A stretch of DNA of 64,000 bases from an uncultured Bifidobacteriaceae bacterium (GCA_946891915.1 CAMPNN010000002.1:62001-126000), one strand, 5' to 3'; counted from the first letter of the stretch, positions 8,298 through 17,208 are shown. Made by a program: numbers and translations. Notes: generated by a model not told the origin, from the sequence alone.

Positions 8298-11200
8298 TCT
8301 TTTTGGGAATCGTATTTAGAAAAACCAATAAGCCCAACAAACTCATTAAACATGTTTCTCATACTTTCCACAATGCGATTTTTCTTCTCAGCGCGCGCCT
8401 TAGCTGCAGAACCAAATCTGCTCATTCTAGGCATTAAATCATTAATATCTGTGCCAAGCTCACTTACTTCGCCAGCACTAAAAGATTTCTCCATAAACTT
8501 GCGAGTCAAAGAATCGTTTAATCCTTCGCTTTGCACAAGTTGCGCCAAATCATGATTATACTTTTGCTCAACATACTCGCTCCAGCAATCAACAATACTC
8601 ACCTTGTTGCCGTTCGAATCGTAAACAGTAATTGTATCGCCATAATTCACAAGCTTCTCAAGCTCCTTTTCGTTAAGCTGCGCAATAAACCCTTCAATAA
8701 GCTTCTTTTTACTACGCAACTGCGGGCTAGCGTCAATCGCCACCTTAATAGAAGCAAGAACATTTTTATCTTTACAATGCCTGCTATGGTAGCGTTCCAC
8801 TAACATCAAAATGTAGTCAATATTTACTTCTACTTGGCGCACAAGCTCCATCTCAAACACAACATCGTCCGTAATGTCTGCAATCTCGCCTTTTTGCTCT
8901 TTGCGCTTCCATTCTTCATGCAAATCTTGGTAATGCCCCAAGTAATCTTGCATATCGCGCTCTTTGATTATTTCGTTGCCTTCAAATTGATCGAAAGCTT
9001 TTAGCATGTTACGCAAACGCAAAATATTGCCAACAAGCGATATAAACTTTTTCTGATTCTCTTCTCCAACAATGTTCAATCCTTGTAGCGGATACTTTTT
9101 CATAAGCTCATTTACTAAATCACTGTATCCGCAACGCTCAAATCCATTAGCATCAATATAACCGTTGAAAATCTGCTCAAAGGTAGGGCAAAGCACAATA
9201 CCTTGCGCATCTTTATCTCCAAAAAGAGCTACCGCTTTGTCAACTTGATGACTCAAATCCCTAAAGCACACAATGTTTCCGAATATTTTAACGGAGTTCA
9301 AGATTCGATTTGTGCGCGAGAACGCTTGAATAAGCCCGTGCATGCGAAGATTTTTATCTACCCAAAGCGTGTTCAAAGTTGTTGCATCAAAGCCAGTTAG
9401 GAACATGTTGACTACAATCAAAACGTCAATTTCCTTATTTTTCATGCGAATTGAAACGTCTTTGTAATAGTTTTGGAATTTGTTATTTGACGCATCATAC
9501 GCAGTATTAAACATTTCGTTATAGTCTTTTATTGCGCTTTCCAAGAATTCTTGCGAATTTGCATCTAGCTTTGCAGTACTTTCTGAATTTTCTTCTCCAA
9601 GAGAACCCATGCCGTTGACATACTCCGAAGAATCTGACTCACCCTCGTTTACTGCATAGCTGAAAATAGTTGCTACTTTTAAGCGTTCGCTTGGAGGCAG
9701 ATTTTGCTGCTGCTTTTTAAACTCGTTGTAATACAATTTTGCAAGCTCAATGTCTGAAACAGCAAAGATTGAATTAAAGCCGTTTACGTCAACTGCTTCA
9801 GAGGATTTCTCAGCTTCTACAGTGTTATGCTTATCTGCGGCAAGTTCTTTAACGTTAAGAATGCGCTTGTACTTGTAAGTTTTCTCATTTCTATACGTTT
9901 TTTGAGTAAAATGCTCAATAATGTATTGAACAACATTGCGCACGCGCTCTTTGTTCTTAATTACATCGGGTCGATTAATATCTTTAACCAATTCGTCGGT
10001 TGCTTTTTCAAGCTCGCTCGACGTTTTTACAGTAGCAACGTATTCCACGCGGAATGGCAACACATTTTTATCGTTAATCGCGTTAATGATTGTGTACGTG
10101 TGCAAGCAAGGCCCAAAGGTTTGCTCGGTTGTAGAAATATGCGTAGCGTCGGATCCAGCAGCGTTCGCTTCAAAAATTGGCGTGCCAGTAAACCCAAAGA
10201 GCAGAGCATTTTTAAAGTGTTTTACAATATCTGCGTGCATGCCTCCAAACTGACTTCGGTGGCATTCATCAAAAATAAACACTATGCGCTTTTTGTAAAT
10301 TTCATGACTTGGGTTGTTGCTTATAAATCTACTAAGCTTTTGAATAGTGGTTATAATAAGCCTGCATTCTTCCGTATTGTCTTCTAGCTGTTTTGTAAGC
10401 ACAGCTGTTGAAGTGTTACTATTTGCGGCTCCTTTTTCAAACGTGTCATATTCTCTCATTGTTTGATAATCAAGGTCTTTACGGTCTACTACAAACAAAA
10501 CTTTGTCAACAAGATTATTGCCTTCTGCGTCTTTTAACGCTTTTACTAACTGCGATGTTTTGAAGCTAGTTAGCGTTTTACCAGATCCAGTAGTATGCCA
10601 AATATATCCGCCCTTTTGACGCTCTGCTGCCGGCATTTTGCTTGCATTAGCAAACATGTATTTTACGCGATTCACTATGTTTTCTGCTGCAGTAATCTGG
10701 TATGGTCGCATAACCATCAAGCATTTGTCTGCATTAAAAACGCAATATTTTGTAAGAATGTTAAGAATTACGTGCTTTGCAAAGAAGGTTCTAGCAAAAT
10801 CGCATAAGTCGGAGATTATAGTGTTTTGAGCATCTGACCAATAGTTTGTAAATTCAAAACTGTTACTTGTTGTGCTTTTGCTAGATCCTTTACTTTTCTG
10901 CTCATTGTACGCATTATTGCGAGTTGAGTTAGAGTAATACTTTGTTTCAGTGCCGTTTGAGATTACAAAAATTTGCACGTATCCAAATAGTCCGCTTCCA
11001 GCCCAAAATGAGTCGCGAGCATAACGGTTAATCTGATTGAACGCTTCTCGAATAGGCACACCTCTGCGCTTTAGCTCAATGTGAACCATTGGCAAGCCGT
11101 TTACTAGAATCGTCACATCGTAACGATTGCTGCGAGCAGGGCCATTTACAGCATTATTGTTTGCATTATTGTTTGCGTTAACAGCATACTGGTTGATTAC

Positions 11201-11593
11201 TTGCACAATATTCTTGTGAATATTTTCTTTGTCAATAATAGTAATGTTCTTATCTGTGCCGTCATCTTTTTTGAGTATTTTAACGTTATCTCGCTGAATA
11301 GTATCTGTTTTATTAGCTATATCGTCAGTGCTATTTGCAATATTTTCTTTGAAAAATCTTTCCCATTCGTCATTCGAAAAATGATAGTCGTTGAGCTTTT
11401 CGATTTGCACGCGAAGATTTGCTATAAGATCTTTCTCGTTGTGAATATGAGCATACTCGTAGCCTTGGGATTGCAAAATGTTAATGAACTCTTCTTCGAG
11501 TTGTGCTTCGCTTTGATAACTGCCGTCGTTGCGCGCGCTCGGCGTAAACGTAGACATTACAGTGCTATCTTGATTCTCTAACACGATTTTCAT
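8294..11593 (-). CDS. hsdR: Type I restriction enzyme, R subunit (HsdR)
   Basis: Endonuclease/translocase subunit of 1099 residues. The N-terminal nuclease domain shows the PD-(D/E)xK pattern as Asp159 ... Glu173-Leu-Lys175. The SF2 helicase core has motif I HTTGSGKT at 333-340, motif II Asp-Glu-Cys-His at 442-445, motif III GFTGTP at 467-472, and a later QAFSRTNR motif VI. Residues 138-150 form an Asn-rich linker encoded by a 12-bp repeat. AAGGAATC precedes ATG 11593; an alternative ATG 36 nt downstream is possible. It lies 41 bp after hsdS and closes the hsdM-hsdS-hsdR operon. No internal stop is present, so it looks intact. Confidence 0.95.
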   Translation of the reverse strand: MKIVLENQDSTVMSTFTPSARNDGSYQSEAQLEEEFINILQSQGYEYAHIHNEKDLIANLRVQIEKLNDYHFSNDEWERFFKENIANSTDDIANKTDTIQRDNVKILKKDDGTDKNITIIDKENIHKNIVQVINQYAVNANNNANNNAVNGPARSNRYDVTILVNGLPMVHIELKRRGVPIREAFNQINRYARDSFWAGSGLFGYVQIFVISNGTETKYYSNSTRNNAYNEQKSKGSSKSTTSNSFEFTNYWSDAQNTIISDLCDFARTFFAKHVILNILTKYCVFNADKCLMVMRPYQITAAENIVNRVKYMFANASKMPAAERQKGGYIWHTTGSGKTLTSFKTSQLVKALKDAEGNNLVDKVLFVVDRKDLDYQTMREYDTFEKGAANSNTSTAVLTKQLEDNTEECRLIITTIQKLSRFISNNPSHEIYKKRIVFIFDECHRSQFGGMHADIVKHFKNALLFGFTGTPIFEANAAGSDATHISTTEQTFGPCLHTYTIINAINDKNVLPFRVEYVATVKTSSELEKATDELVKDINRPDVIKNKERVRNVVQYIIEHFTQKTYRNEKTYKYKRILNVKELAADKHNTVEAEKSSEAVDVNGFNSIFAVSDIELAKLYYNEFKKQQQNLPPSERLKVATIFSYAVNEGESDSSEYVNGMGSLGEENSESTAKLDANSQEFLESAIKDYNEMFNTAYDASNNKFQNYYKDVSIRMKNKEIDVLIVVNMFLTGFDATTLNTLWVDKNLRMHGLIQAFSRTNRILNSVKIFGNIVCFRDLSHQVDKAVALFGDKDAQGIVLCPTFEQIFNGYIDANGFERCGYSDLVNELMKKYPLQGLNIVGEENQKKFISLVGNILRLRNMLKAFDQFEGNEIIKERDMQDYLGHYQDLHEEWKRKEQKGEIADITDDVVFEMELVRQVEVNIDYILMLVERYHSRHCKDKNVLASIKVAIDASPQLRSKKKLIEGFIAQLNEKELEKLVNYGDTITVYDSNGNKVSIVDCWSEYVEQKYNHDLAQLVQSEGLNDSLTRKFMEKSFSAGEVSELGTDINDLMPRMSRFGSAAKARAEKKNRIVESMRNMFNEFVGLIGFSKYDSQKD
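11151..11174. repeat. 12-bp tandem repeat inside hsdR
   Basis: Two copies of GCATTATTGTTT (11151-11162, 11163-11174), followed by a partial third. On the coding strand they encode Asn/Ala-rich repeats in the linker just before the nuclease core. Gain or loss of a unit keeps the frame. Confidence 0.7.
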
Positions 11594-11634
11594 TTTGATT
11601 CCTTCTTTCTTCTACTCTTACTCACATTTTTCTA

Positions 11635-12834
11635 TTACGCACGCTTGAAGGTAAGGAGTTGGTCGCGGTAGTATTCGTATTGCTTGCGTCTAACTTCGAT
11701 TTCTGCAGGCAAACCTTGAGTTAAATCATTACACAACGCGTCAAAGCGATCCAGAATTTGTACGATTTGATTCTGCACTTCTAGGGGCGGGACGGGAATC
11801 TGCAAATTTTCAATATTCCCAGCTTTAATATATCCTTGACTCGATGGATTTTTCCTACTGATTATTGAATTTCGTATTTTTTCAGAAGTAATAAAATAGT
11901 AGTAATACTTGTTTATAATTTTCGTCTTATCGAATCTCAAAAGATACAAATTTTGCCCATAAAACTTTGTATTGCCCTTTACTATTGCTACTTCACCAAT
12001 AGTACCTATCATGGTAATAAGCATGTCTCCTTCACATATGGGACGATTCTTTGATATTTCAGCAAAATCTTCACAATCAATATATTTTGCCGATTCAAAA
12101 TTTATAACTCCATTTTTTACATTTTTTGACGTTATATAAGGAATTCCATCTTCAATAAATCTTGGAGTTTCAGGCATCAGCCAAAATGACATTCTCACCA
12201 AATCAGAAGTTTTATGATACTCCACACCATTCGGGCAGTAGCGCGATATAAGCGAGTGAAGAGGATTGTTGTCGTCAAATGTAAGCAGTGTATCTCGATA
12301 GTATTCGTATTGCTTTTTACGATCTGTAAGCTCTGCTGTAAGCTCTGCTGTAAGCTCTGTAAACGTATCTAAAATCCGCACAATCTCCTCTTGAACCTCA
12401 AGCGGCGGCACTGGGATTTCAAAATCTTCAATCATTGGTTTACGTATTGAAGTAACGGTAGCGCTTACTGCTTTACGAATAATAAATCGCTTAAAATTAG
12501 ACTTAAAATAGTAATATGCAAAGCGCGTATTAACTATTGGGTCCTCAAAATGTACACGATATACACGTTGATGCAATGCATATTTACCTTTTATGTAATG
12601 GTAAATATCACCAACCCCACCTTCACCAGGTATTATAATTGCCTCTTCGTCGTATTCCCAATCGTTTTTACGCTTGATGTTTTCAGAACGCACAAAAAAT
12701 GGATATAGGCCATCCTCTTCTGCTTCATTACCGTTACTTTTCCCAGTTTTTACATCTGCAATATCGCCAGTTTTCTTATACTCCACACCATTCGGACAAA
12801 GCTTGGCGATTAATTCCTCAAATTTGTTAGTCAT
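11635..12834 (-). CDS. hsdS: Type I restriction-modification specificity subunit (HsdS)
   Basis: DNA-recognition subunit of 399 residues with two target-recognition domains. TRD1 spans about 10-140 and ends in the conserved VPPLEVQEEIVRILDTF; the central spacer is 150-195. TRD2 starts at a repeated CPNGVEY motif near 200 and ends at VPPLEVQNQIVQILDRF (348-364), followed by the distal RKQYEYYRDQLLTF segment. The central spacer contains Thr-Glu-Leu-Thr-Ala-Glu-Leu-Thr-Ala-Glu-Leu at 159-169, a TAEL-type repeat as in the EcoR124 family. The start overlaps the hsdM stop by 4 nt. The target sequence cannot be read from the protein. Confidence 0.95.
   Translation of the reverse strand: MTNKFEELIAKLCPNGVEYKKTGDIADVKTGKSNGNEAEEDGLYPFFVRSENIKRKNDWEYDEEAIIIPGEGGVGDIYHYIKGKYALHQRVYRVHFEDPIVNTRFAYYYFKSNFKRFIIRKAVSATVTSIRKPMIEDFEIPVPPLEVQEEIVRILDTFTELTAELTAELTDRKKQYEYYRDTLLTFDDNNPLHSLISRYCPNGVEYHKTSDLVRMSFWLMPETPRFIEDGIPYITSKNVKNGVINFESAKYIDCEDFAEISKNRPICEGDMLITMIGTIGEVAIVKGNTKFYGQNLYLLRFDKTKIINKYYYYFITSEKIRNSIISRKNPSSQGYIKAGNIENLQIPVPPLEVQNQIVQILDRFDALCNDLTQGLPAEIEVRRKQYEYYRDQLLTFKRA
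12326..12361. repeat. 12-bp TAEL-type tandem repeat in hsdS central spacer
   Basis: Three 12-bp units GTAAGCTCTGCT at 12326-12337, 12338-12349 and 12350-12361, the last with two changes. On the minus strand they encode Thr-(Ala)-Glu-Leu units between the two recognition domains. In EcoR124I versus EcoR124II, two versus three TAEL units change the spacer length of the recognised DNA site. Confidence 0.85.
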
Positions 12835-14435
12835 TGAGCCACCCCGCTATTATCAGAGTTAACGCCGCCAGCTTCAATCTCGCTCACAATCTTCTCAATC
12901 TGTTCGCGCAACTCTTGCTCTTGAGCGCAAATCGTTTTCAATTGCGCATTAAGCTCTGTAATATCAATCTTTTCGCGAGTATCCTCTGCTTCAACGTATG
13001 TGGAAACGGAAAGATTGTATTTATTGGATTCCACTTCTTCCAAAGATGCAACGTGCGCAATATGCTCCACATCTTGCCTAGAAGTGTACCACTTAACAAT
13101 CTGCTCAATGTTCTCGTCCGAAAGCTTGTTACTATTCGTTGACTTTACAAACTCTTGGCTCGCGTCAACAAACAATATAGAAGTATCGTTTTGCTTGTTT
13201 TTGCGCAAAACCATAATGCACGTAGCAATCGAAGTGCCAAAGAACAAGTTGCTTGGAAGTTGAATCACGCAATCAACAGCATTATGCTCAATTAAATATT
13301 GGCGAATCTTTTGCTCAGCTCCGCCGCGGTACATAATTCCTGGGAAGCAAACAATTGCAGCAGCACCGTTTTCTGCTAGATGCGCTAAGCAGTGCAACAC
13401 AAATGCCATGTCTGCCTTGCTTTTTGGAGCAAGCACTCCAGCCGGAGCAAAACGAGGATCGTTAATCATCAACGGATTAGAATCCCCTTCCCAACTCGTG
13501 GAATAAGGCGGATTAGAAACCACTAGCTCAAACTTTTTATTAGCATCAATTTGCGGATTTATAAGAGTATCGCCGCAAGTAATCTCAAACTTGTTAAAAT
13601 TCACATCGTGCAAAAACATGTTCATGCGGCACAAGTTGTAGCTAGTAACGTTCTTTTCTTGACCGTAAAAACCGCCATTAATGTTTTCAATGCCTAACAC
13701 TTTTTTGGCTTTTAAGAGTAACGACCCGGATCCGCACGCTGGGTCGTACACGTCCGAAATGCTTGATTTTCCAACGGTTCCAAGGCGCGTGAGCAGCATT
13801 GAGACTTCTGCAGGCGTAAAGTATTCGCCGCCAGATTTGCCAGCGTTAGAAGCATACAAGCCCATCAAATATTCGTAAGCGTCACCAAAAGCCTCAATCA
13901 CATTGTTGTTTACACTGCCAAGCTTCATCTCACTAATCACTTGCAATAACTTAACAAAACGCTTATTGCGGCCTTCAACAGTGTCTGCAAGCTTAATGTT
14001 ATTCACATCGTAATCGGAGAATAATCCCTTAAAATCGCCAGACGAATCAGTTCCTTGAGAAGAAGCTTCAATATTGCGAAACACGCGGCTCAACGTTTCG
14101 TTTAGATTGCTATCTTGAGGAGCGTTCTTAAGCACATTGCAAAACAGTTCGCTAGGAAGTATAAAGAAGCCTTTTTCACTAATCATGTCACCGCGAAGAG
14201 GCTCAGCATCTTCATCGCTTATTGTTGCATAATCAAAGTTTGGATCTCCGCCTTCAGATTCATGCTCATCTTTATTAATATAATCGCATAAATTCTCGGA
14301 AATATAGCGATAAAACATTGTGCACAATACGTATGCTTTGAAGTCCCAACCATCAACGGAACCTCGCAAATCGTCGGCAATCTTCCAAATCGTGCGATGT
14401 AATTCCGCGCGTTCTTCTTCTTTGCGAGTGTCCAT
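12831..14435 (-). CDS. hsdM: Type I restriction-modification methyltransferase (HsdM)
   Basis: N6-adenine methyltransferase subunit of 534 residues. N-terminal HsdM domain at 1-150, then FTP at 206-208, the AdoMet motif DPACGSGSLL at 231-240 and the catalytic NPPY at 308-311. The frame stays open for 101 codons upstream, but ATG 14435 was chosen because GGGAG lies 7-8 nt before it and the family start (ELHRTIWKIADDLRG) follows at once. The stop overlaps the hsdS start (ATGA). It is the first gene of the operon; a terminator at 14588-14625 separates it from the Abi gene. Confidence 0.95.
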   Translation of the reverse strand: MDTRKEEERAELHRTIWKIADDLRGSVDGWDFKAYVLCTMFYRYISENLCDYINKDEHESEGGDPNFDYATISDEDAEPLRGDMISEKGFFILPSELFCNVLKNAPQDSNLNETLSRVFRNIEASSQGTDSSGDFKGLFSDYDVNNIKLADTVEGRNKRFVKLLQVISEMKLGSVNNNVIEAFGDAYEYLMGLYASNAGKSGGEYFTPAEVSMLLTRLGTVGKSSISDVYDPACGSGSLLLKAKKVLGIENINGGFYGQEKNVTSYNLCRMNMFLHDVNFNKFEITCGDTLINPQIDANKKFELVVSNPPYSTSWEGDSNPLMINDPRFAPAGVLAPKSKADMAFVLHCLAHLAENGAAAIVCFPGIMYRGGAEQKIRQYLIEHNAVDCVIQLPSNLFFGTSIATCIMVLRKNKQNDTSILFVDASQEFVKSTNSNKLSDENIEQIVKWYTSRQDVEHIAHVASLEEVESNKYNLSVSTYVEAEDTREKIDITELNAQLKTICAQEQELREQIEKIVSEIEAGGVNSDNSGVAQ

Positions 14436-14587
14436 TTTGCTGCTCCCTATTTGTGCAATTTGTGCACGCGTATACGCAATAATTAAATAAACGTTCTTTA
14501 ATATTCTACTGTAAACGCACACAATCAGCAGCGATGTTACTGACATGAAATACAATGTGATACATTTCACTATTTCTATCAAACGAC

Positions 14588-14625
14588 ACAAAATAAAAGA
14601 GGGAGCCGAAACTATGTCAGCTCCC
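14588..14625 (-). terminator. Intrinsic terminator after the Abi-family gene
   Basis: On the minus strand GGGAGCTGA pairs with TCGGCTCCC (9 bp, one G-T) around a 7-nt loop, followed by a T-rich tail. It follows the Abi gene and isolates the hsd operon. Confidence 0.75.
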
Positions 14626-14698
14626 ACAGGTGTGTGTCCGCAAACGCACACCGCAATTACATTCTCATTGTACCTTATAGTGCGTAAAAAGCTAATTA

Positions 14699-15688
14699 TC
14701 AAATATAATTTTTTAACTTTATCATCCTTTTCTTCCAATCTTTCTTAATAACCGCTTTTACAACGTTTACATTACTTTTAGAAACAGAATTTATATAATC
14801 TGAAGTTATTTTTTCATATTCATTAATAAAAGACTTTATTTCTCTTTTGGAAACATGAAGAATTTTTAGAAAATATGACACAAGCACAATGTAATCACCA
14901 ATACTATTGAAATTAACGTAAGGCAAATGAATCTCATTAATCAAGCAAGCTGTCATAGGTCGCGACGGTTTCGCTTTTTTAAAACGCGTATCGAAAATGG
15001 CAGAATTATGAGCAATTGCATTCCTTAAATCTTTTAACAGATAAATATATTCATAAACAAGCTCACGATTCGTATCAGATGACAAATTCAATCCAATTTT
15101 TTTAGAAATATCTTCTCTAACCTCATATGTAAGACACGACAAAATATTTCCAAAATCTCCAAGCATCGTTATTTCGAATAATGCCCAAATTGGGACATCT
15201 GCATATTTATCATAAAAATGCGTAATTTTTGAATCTTTATTCTTATATGCACGCGCAAGGTTACGTTGAATAGAATTTTGTAAATCTAATTTCTTTTGCT
15301 GAGCTTTTCTTTTTTGATCATTGGTAAAATTCTTTGGAGAATTATTTGCGCCACTAACCGATTTAGTCAGCATAGCTTGGATACTTTCCGAACGACTTTT
15401 CCTAAGTATGCACTCCATTGCTATATTTTTTACGGCTGTTTCTATGAACATAATTTTTCCATAGAAAAGTGACTTTAACTCTGAATCGTATTTTATTGTT
15501 GCATACACTTCGCCATATGAAGAAAATGGTATTTGATGTCTACTTTGTGTATCGCTAAAAAAACGATAACCTTTATATCCATGAAAATATCCAGTATTTA
15601 TTAGTTGTCTTTTTTGTGCACTACCAGAAATCATTACGCCACTATCTCTAAGATGTCGCATTAAAGAATCAACTGTTTTATAAGACAT
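14699..15688 (-). CDS. Abi_2 (AbiD/AbiF-like) abortive-infection protein with HEPN motif
   Basis: Protein of 329 residues in the Abi_2 family. The N-terminus has the family pattern: a helix with LMRHLRDSGV, then LINTGYFHGYKGYRF. The C-terminal half has Arg222-Asn-Ala-Ile-Ala-His227 followed by NSAIFDTRF, the Rx4-6H motif of HEPN ribonucleases. The start ATG 15688 has AAGGAG 10 nt upstream; an in-frame TTG at 15697 is closer to it. The gene is visibly more AT-rich than its neighbours and is encoded alone with its own terminator. A phage-exclusion role through RNA cleavage is inferred from the family. Confidence 0.8.
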   Translation of the reverse strand: MSYKTVDSLMRHLRDSGVMISGSAQKRQLINTGYFHGYKGYRFFSDTQSRHQIPFSSYGEVYATIKYDSELKSLFYGKIMFIETAVKNIAMECILRKSRSESIQAMLTKSVSGANNSPKNFTNDQKRKAQQKKLDLQNSIQRNLARAYKNKDSKITHFYDKYADVPIWALFEITMLGDFGNILSCLTYEVREDISKKIGLNLSSDTNRELVYEYIYLLKDLRNAIAHNSAIFDTRFKKAKPSRPMTACLINEIHLPYVNFNSIGDYIVLVSYFLKILHVSKREIKSFINEYEKITSDYINSVSKSNVNVVKAVIKKDWKKRMIKLKNYI

Positions 15689-15748
15689 TACACACAATCT
15701 CCTTCTCTACAATTTTTACTTTACAGTAAAATTTATTTTACAATTTTA

Positions 15749-15777
15749 CTATGCACGCTTGAAAGTTAGGAGTTGGT
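15749..15777 (-). pseudogene. Remnant of an hsdS 3' end
   Basis: Read on the minus strand, this stretch ends in codons for Gln-Leu-Leu-Thr-Phe-Lys-Arg-Ala and a stop, identical to the last eight residues of the intact HsdS. Over 25 bp it differs from the hsdS 3' end at only two positions. The sequence upstream in this frame does not match HsdS, so only the tail remains. Confidence 0.65.
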
Positions 15778-15787
15778 AAAGCTTGGA

Positions 15788-15815
15788 GAGCCAAGCGATT
15801 GAGCAGTATTACAGC
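15788..15815 (-). pseudogene. Possible remnant of the apbE 3' region
   Basis: 28 bp resemble the apbE 3' part at 16207-16234 with about 5 mismatches, in the same orientation. It lies directly beside the hsdS tail remnant. The match is short, so chance is not excluded. Confidence 0.35.
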
Positions 15816-15862
15816 TGCATGGAATAACAATATTTAACTATTCCTGCTGCACTACAATTCGA

Positions 15863-15946
15863 TTAAAATTCTAATTTTTCAGTTTCATCACCAAGATTGA
15901 TGAATTTATCTTCTTCTACCACATTTCCCCCATCTCCAAATGTCAT
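15863..15946 (-). CDS. Micro-ORF, 27-residue acidic peptide (or 3' remnant)
   Basis: ATG at 15946 shares its A with the stop of the upstream micro-ORF (TAATG). The peptide is acidic, with Gly-Asp-Gly-Gly at 4-7 and Leu-Gly-Asp-Glu-Thr-Glu-Lys-Leu-Glu-Phe at its end. No ribosome site of its own is visible, though a TATAAT lies just upstream. It could be the tail of a membrane protein broken by a frameshift. I do not recognise it. Confidence 0.3.
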   Translation of the reverse strand: MTFGDGGNVVEEDKFINLGDETEKLEF

Positions 15947-16074
15947 TAAATTATAAGCAATGATATATTAAGGACAGAAAATGTCACTGTAAACACTGCA
16001 AAAATCAATGAAAACAAGCGCAAAATAAATATGCACAAAACCAATAATGTCACTGTAGATGTCACTGTAGGCAT
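15946..16074 (-). CDS. Micro-ORF, 42-residue hydrophobic peptide
   Basis: Frame from ATG 16074 (GTG one codon upstream) to TAA. After a Thr/Val-rich start encoded by the 12-bp repeats, residues 10-42 are almost all Leu/Ile/Phe/Val with Arg19, enough for one membrane helix. It follows apbE by 82 bp and has no clear ribosome site. It could be a small membrane peptide of the type I toxin kind, a remnant, or chance. Confidence 0.3.
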   Translation of the reverse strand: MPTVTSTVTLLVLCIFILRLFSLIFAVFTVTFSVLNISLLII

Positions 16075-16083
16075 CACTGTAAA
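16048..16083. repeat. Three 12-bp direct repeats
   Basis: TGTCACTGTA at 16048 and 16060 and CATCACTGTA at 16072, at an exact 12-bp period; a fourth isolated copy is at 15982-15991. They encode the Thr-Val repeat at the start of the hydrophobic micro-ORF. Confidence 0.6.
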
Positions 16084-16156
16084 TCATTTCGATACGATTA
16101 TAAAAACAAATCAATAACGAACAGTTACAGTATTAAAAACATGCTAGTAACAGCAA

Positions 16157-17200
16157 TCACTCGGCGAAAAAGTTCGCTGGGAAGGTGGATGTTTTGCGAA
16201 CCTGGCAAGCCGCGCGATTGGGCAGCATTACAGCAAACTCAGCACCAGTAGTTTGCACAATTTTTTGCAAATCGCTTTCTTGTGAAATAAAAAGCGCAGT
16301 TGCGAGCGCGTCGGCGTAAGCAGTTGAAAAAGCGCAAGTTTTCGCAGGAACGTAAGTCCAGCTTGCAGAAAGTTTTTGCGAAGGAATGCCATCTAAAGCG
16401 TTAATTAAGTGAATTGCAATTAAATTAGTTTCAAAAGCATTTGCTTCTGAAGAACTAGCAGCTACTTTCCAGCGCCTTCTTGCAGCAGACGATGCACACA
16501 ATGCTCCGCTTGCTATTGATGCCACACCAACCGCTTGCGTTGTGTCAAAAGGATTTTCTAGTGCAACTTTTATTTGGCTATTTTCTTCGCCAAAGCAAGC
16601 GCGCATATCTCCGCCGGCGTTTACCAGAAAATCAAAATCCAAAGGAAAATAACTATTCGCAGTCGAATAGCCACCAAGCTCCTCTTTGATAATCTGTGTT
16701 ACGAGATCTACAAAATAGCCTTTTCCGGCTGCACCAAAATCAAGCTGCACTGGCCGATTCGTATGAAGCGTAGTGCCGACATCGTCTCGCGAAATATCTG
16801 ACCACGTAACTGGCGAAGCACGGCGATACTTGCTCCAGCTGCTACTATTCTCGCTCGCGTTAGCTGCCGATTCCGGAACGAATTGCACAGAATTATCGTA
16901 GCCAAGCGCAAGCAGATCCGCACCAACGCACGCATCGAAAGCTCCGTGCGTAGCAGCATAAAACTCGTCGTAAATAGCAAAAAGCGGCTGAACCCACGAT
17001 GGAAACTCAAAATCGCCGCCAGCCTCCGCACAAGCCATGCGCGAAACTAGCGAATCCGCACGAAAGCGCGAAAGAGTACGCTCATACTCTTCAACAAAAG
17101 CGCGAATCCGCTGCTCAACGCGCTGCGGAATCGGCACGCTGCTAGAGATAATAATCCCCGTGCCAAGCGCGCGCTCAATCGCAACAACATTCCCAAACAT
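16157..17200 (-). CDS. apbE: FAD:protein FMN transferase (ApbE)
   Basis: Flavin transferase of 347 residues that attaches FMN from FAD to Ser/Thr of target proteins. Family motifs in order: RFRADSLVSRM, GAFDACVGADLLALGYD, LDFGAAGKGYFVDLV, FLVNAGGDMR, and AYADALATALFI near the C-terminus, where Asp and Thr bind Mg and pyrophosphate. No signal peptide or lipobox is seen. The start was set at ATG 17200, with GAGG 6 nt upstream; an in-frame GTG at 17212 would overlap the fic stop. It follows fic by 8 bp, so the two are probably co-transcribed. The only FMN_bind protein seen in the window is the iron-locus lipoprotein, a natural substrate candidate. Confidence 0.9.
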   Translation of the reverse strand: MFGNVVAIERALGTGIIISSSVPIPQRVEQRIRAFVEEYERTLSRFRADSLVSRMACAEAGGDFEFPSWVQPLFAIYDEFYAATHGAFDACVGADLLALGYDNSVQFVPESAANASENSSSWSKYRRASPVTWSDISRDDVGTTLHTNRPVQLDFGAAGKGYFVDLVTQIIKEELGGYSTANSYFPLDFDFLVNAGGDMRACFGEENSQIKVALENPFDTTQAVGVASIASGALCASSAARRRWKVAASSSEANAFETNLIAIHLINALDGIPSQKLSASWTYVPAKTCAFSTAYADALATALFISQESDLQKIVQTTGAEFAVMLPNRAACQVRKTSTFPANFFAE

Positions 17201-17208
17201 CACTTGCC

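Larger units (their letters stand above)
15698..16156. other. 459-bp gap with gene remnants, micro-ORFs and 12-bp repeats
   Basis: No full-length gene. It holds a remnant of an hsdS 3' end (15749-15777), a segment resembling the apbE 3' end (15788-15815), two micro-ORFs joined by TAATG (15863-16074), and three 12-bp repeats of TGTCACTGTA (16048, 16060 and 16072, plus a lone copy at 15982). A short dyad TTTACT...AGTAAA lies at about 15717-15730 and resembles the repeat at 20.9 kb. Confidence 0.6.

Noticed and set aside
14436-14738. N-terminal extension of HsdM by 101 residues
   Set aside because: It would cover the terminator and non-coding sequence after the Abi gene, has no ribosome site, and the family start is at 14435 with GGGAG.
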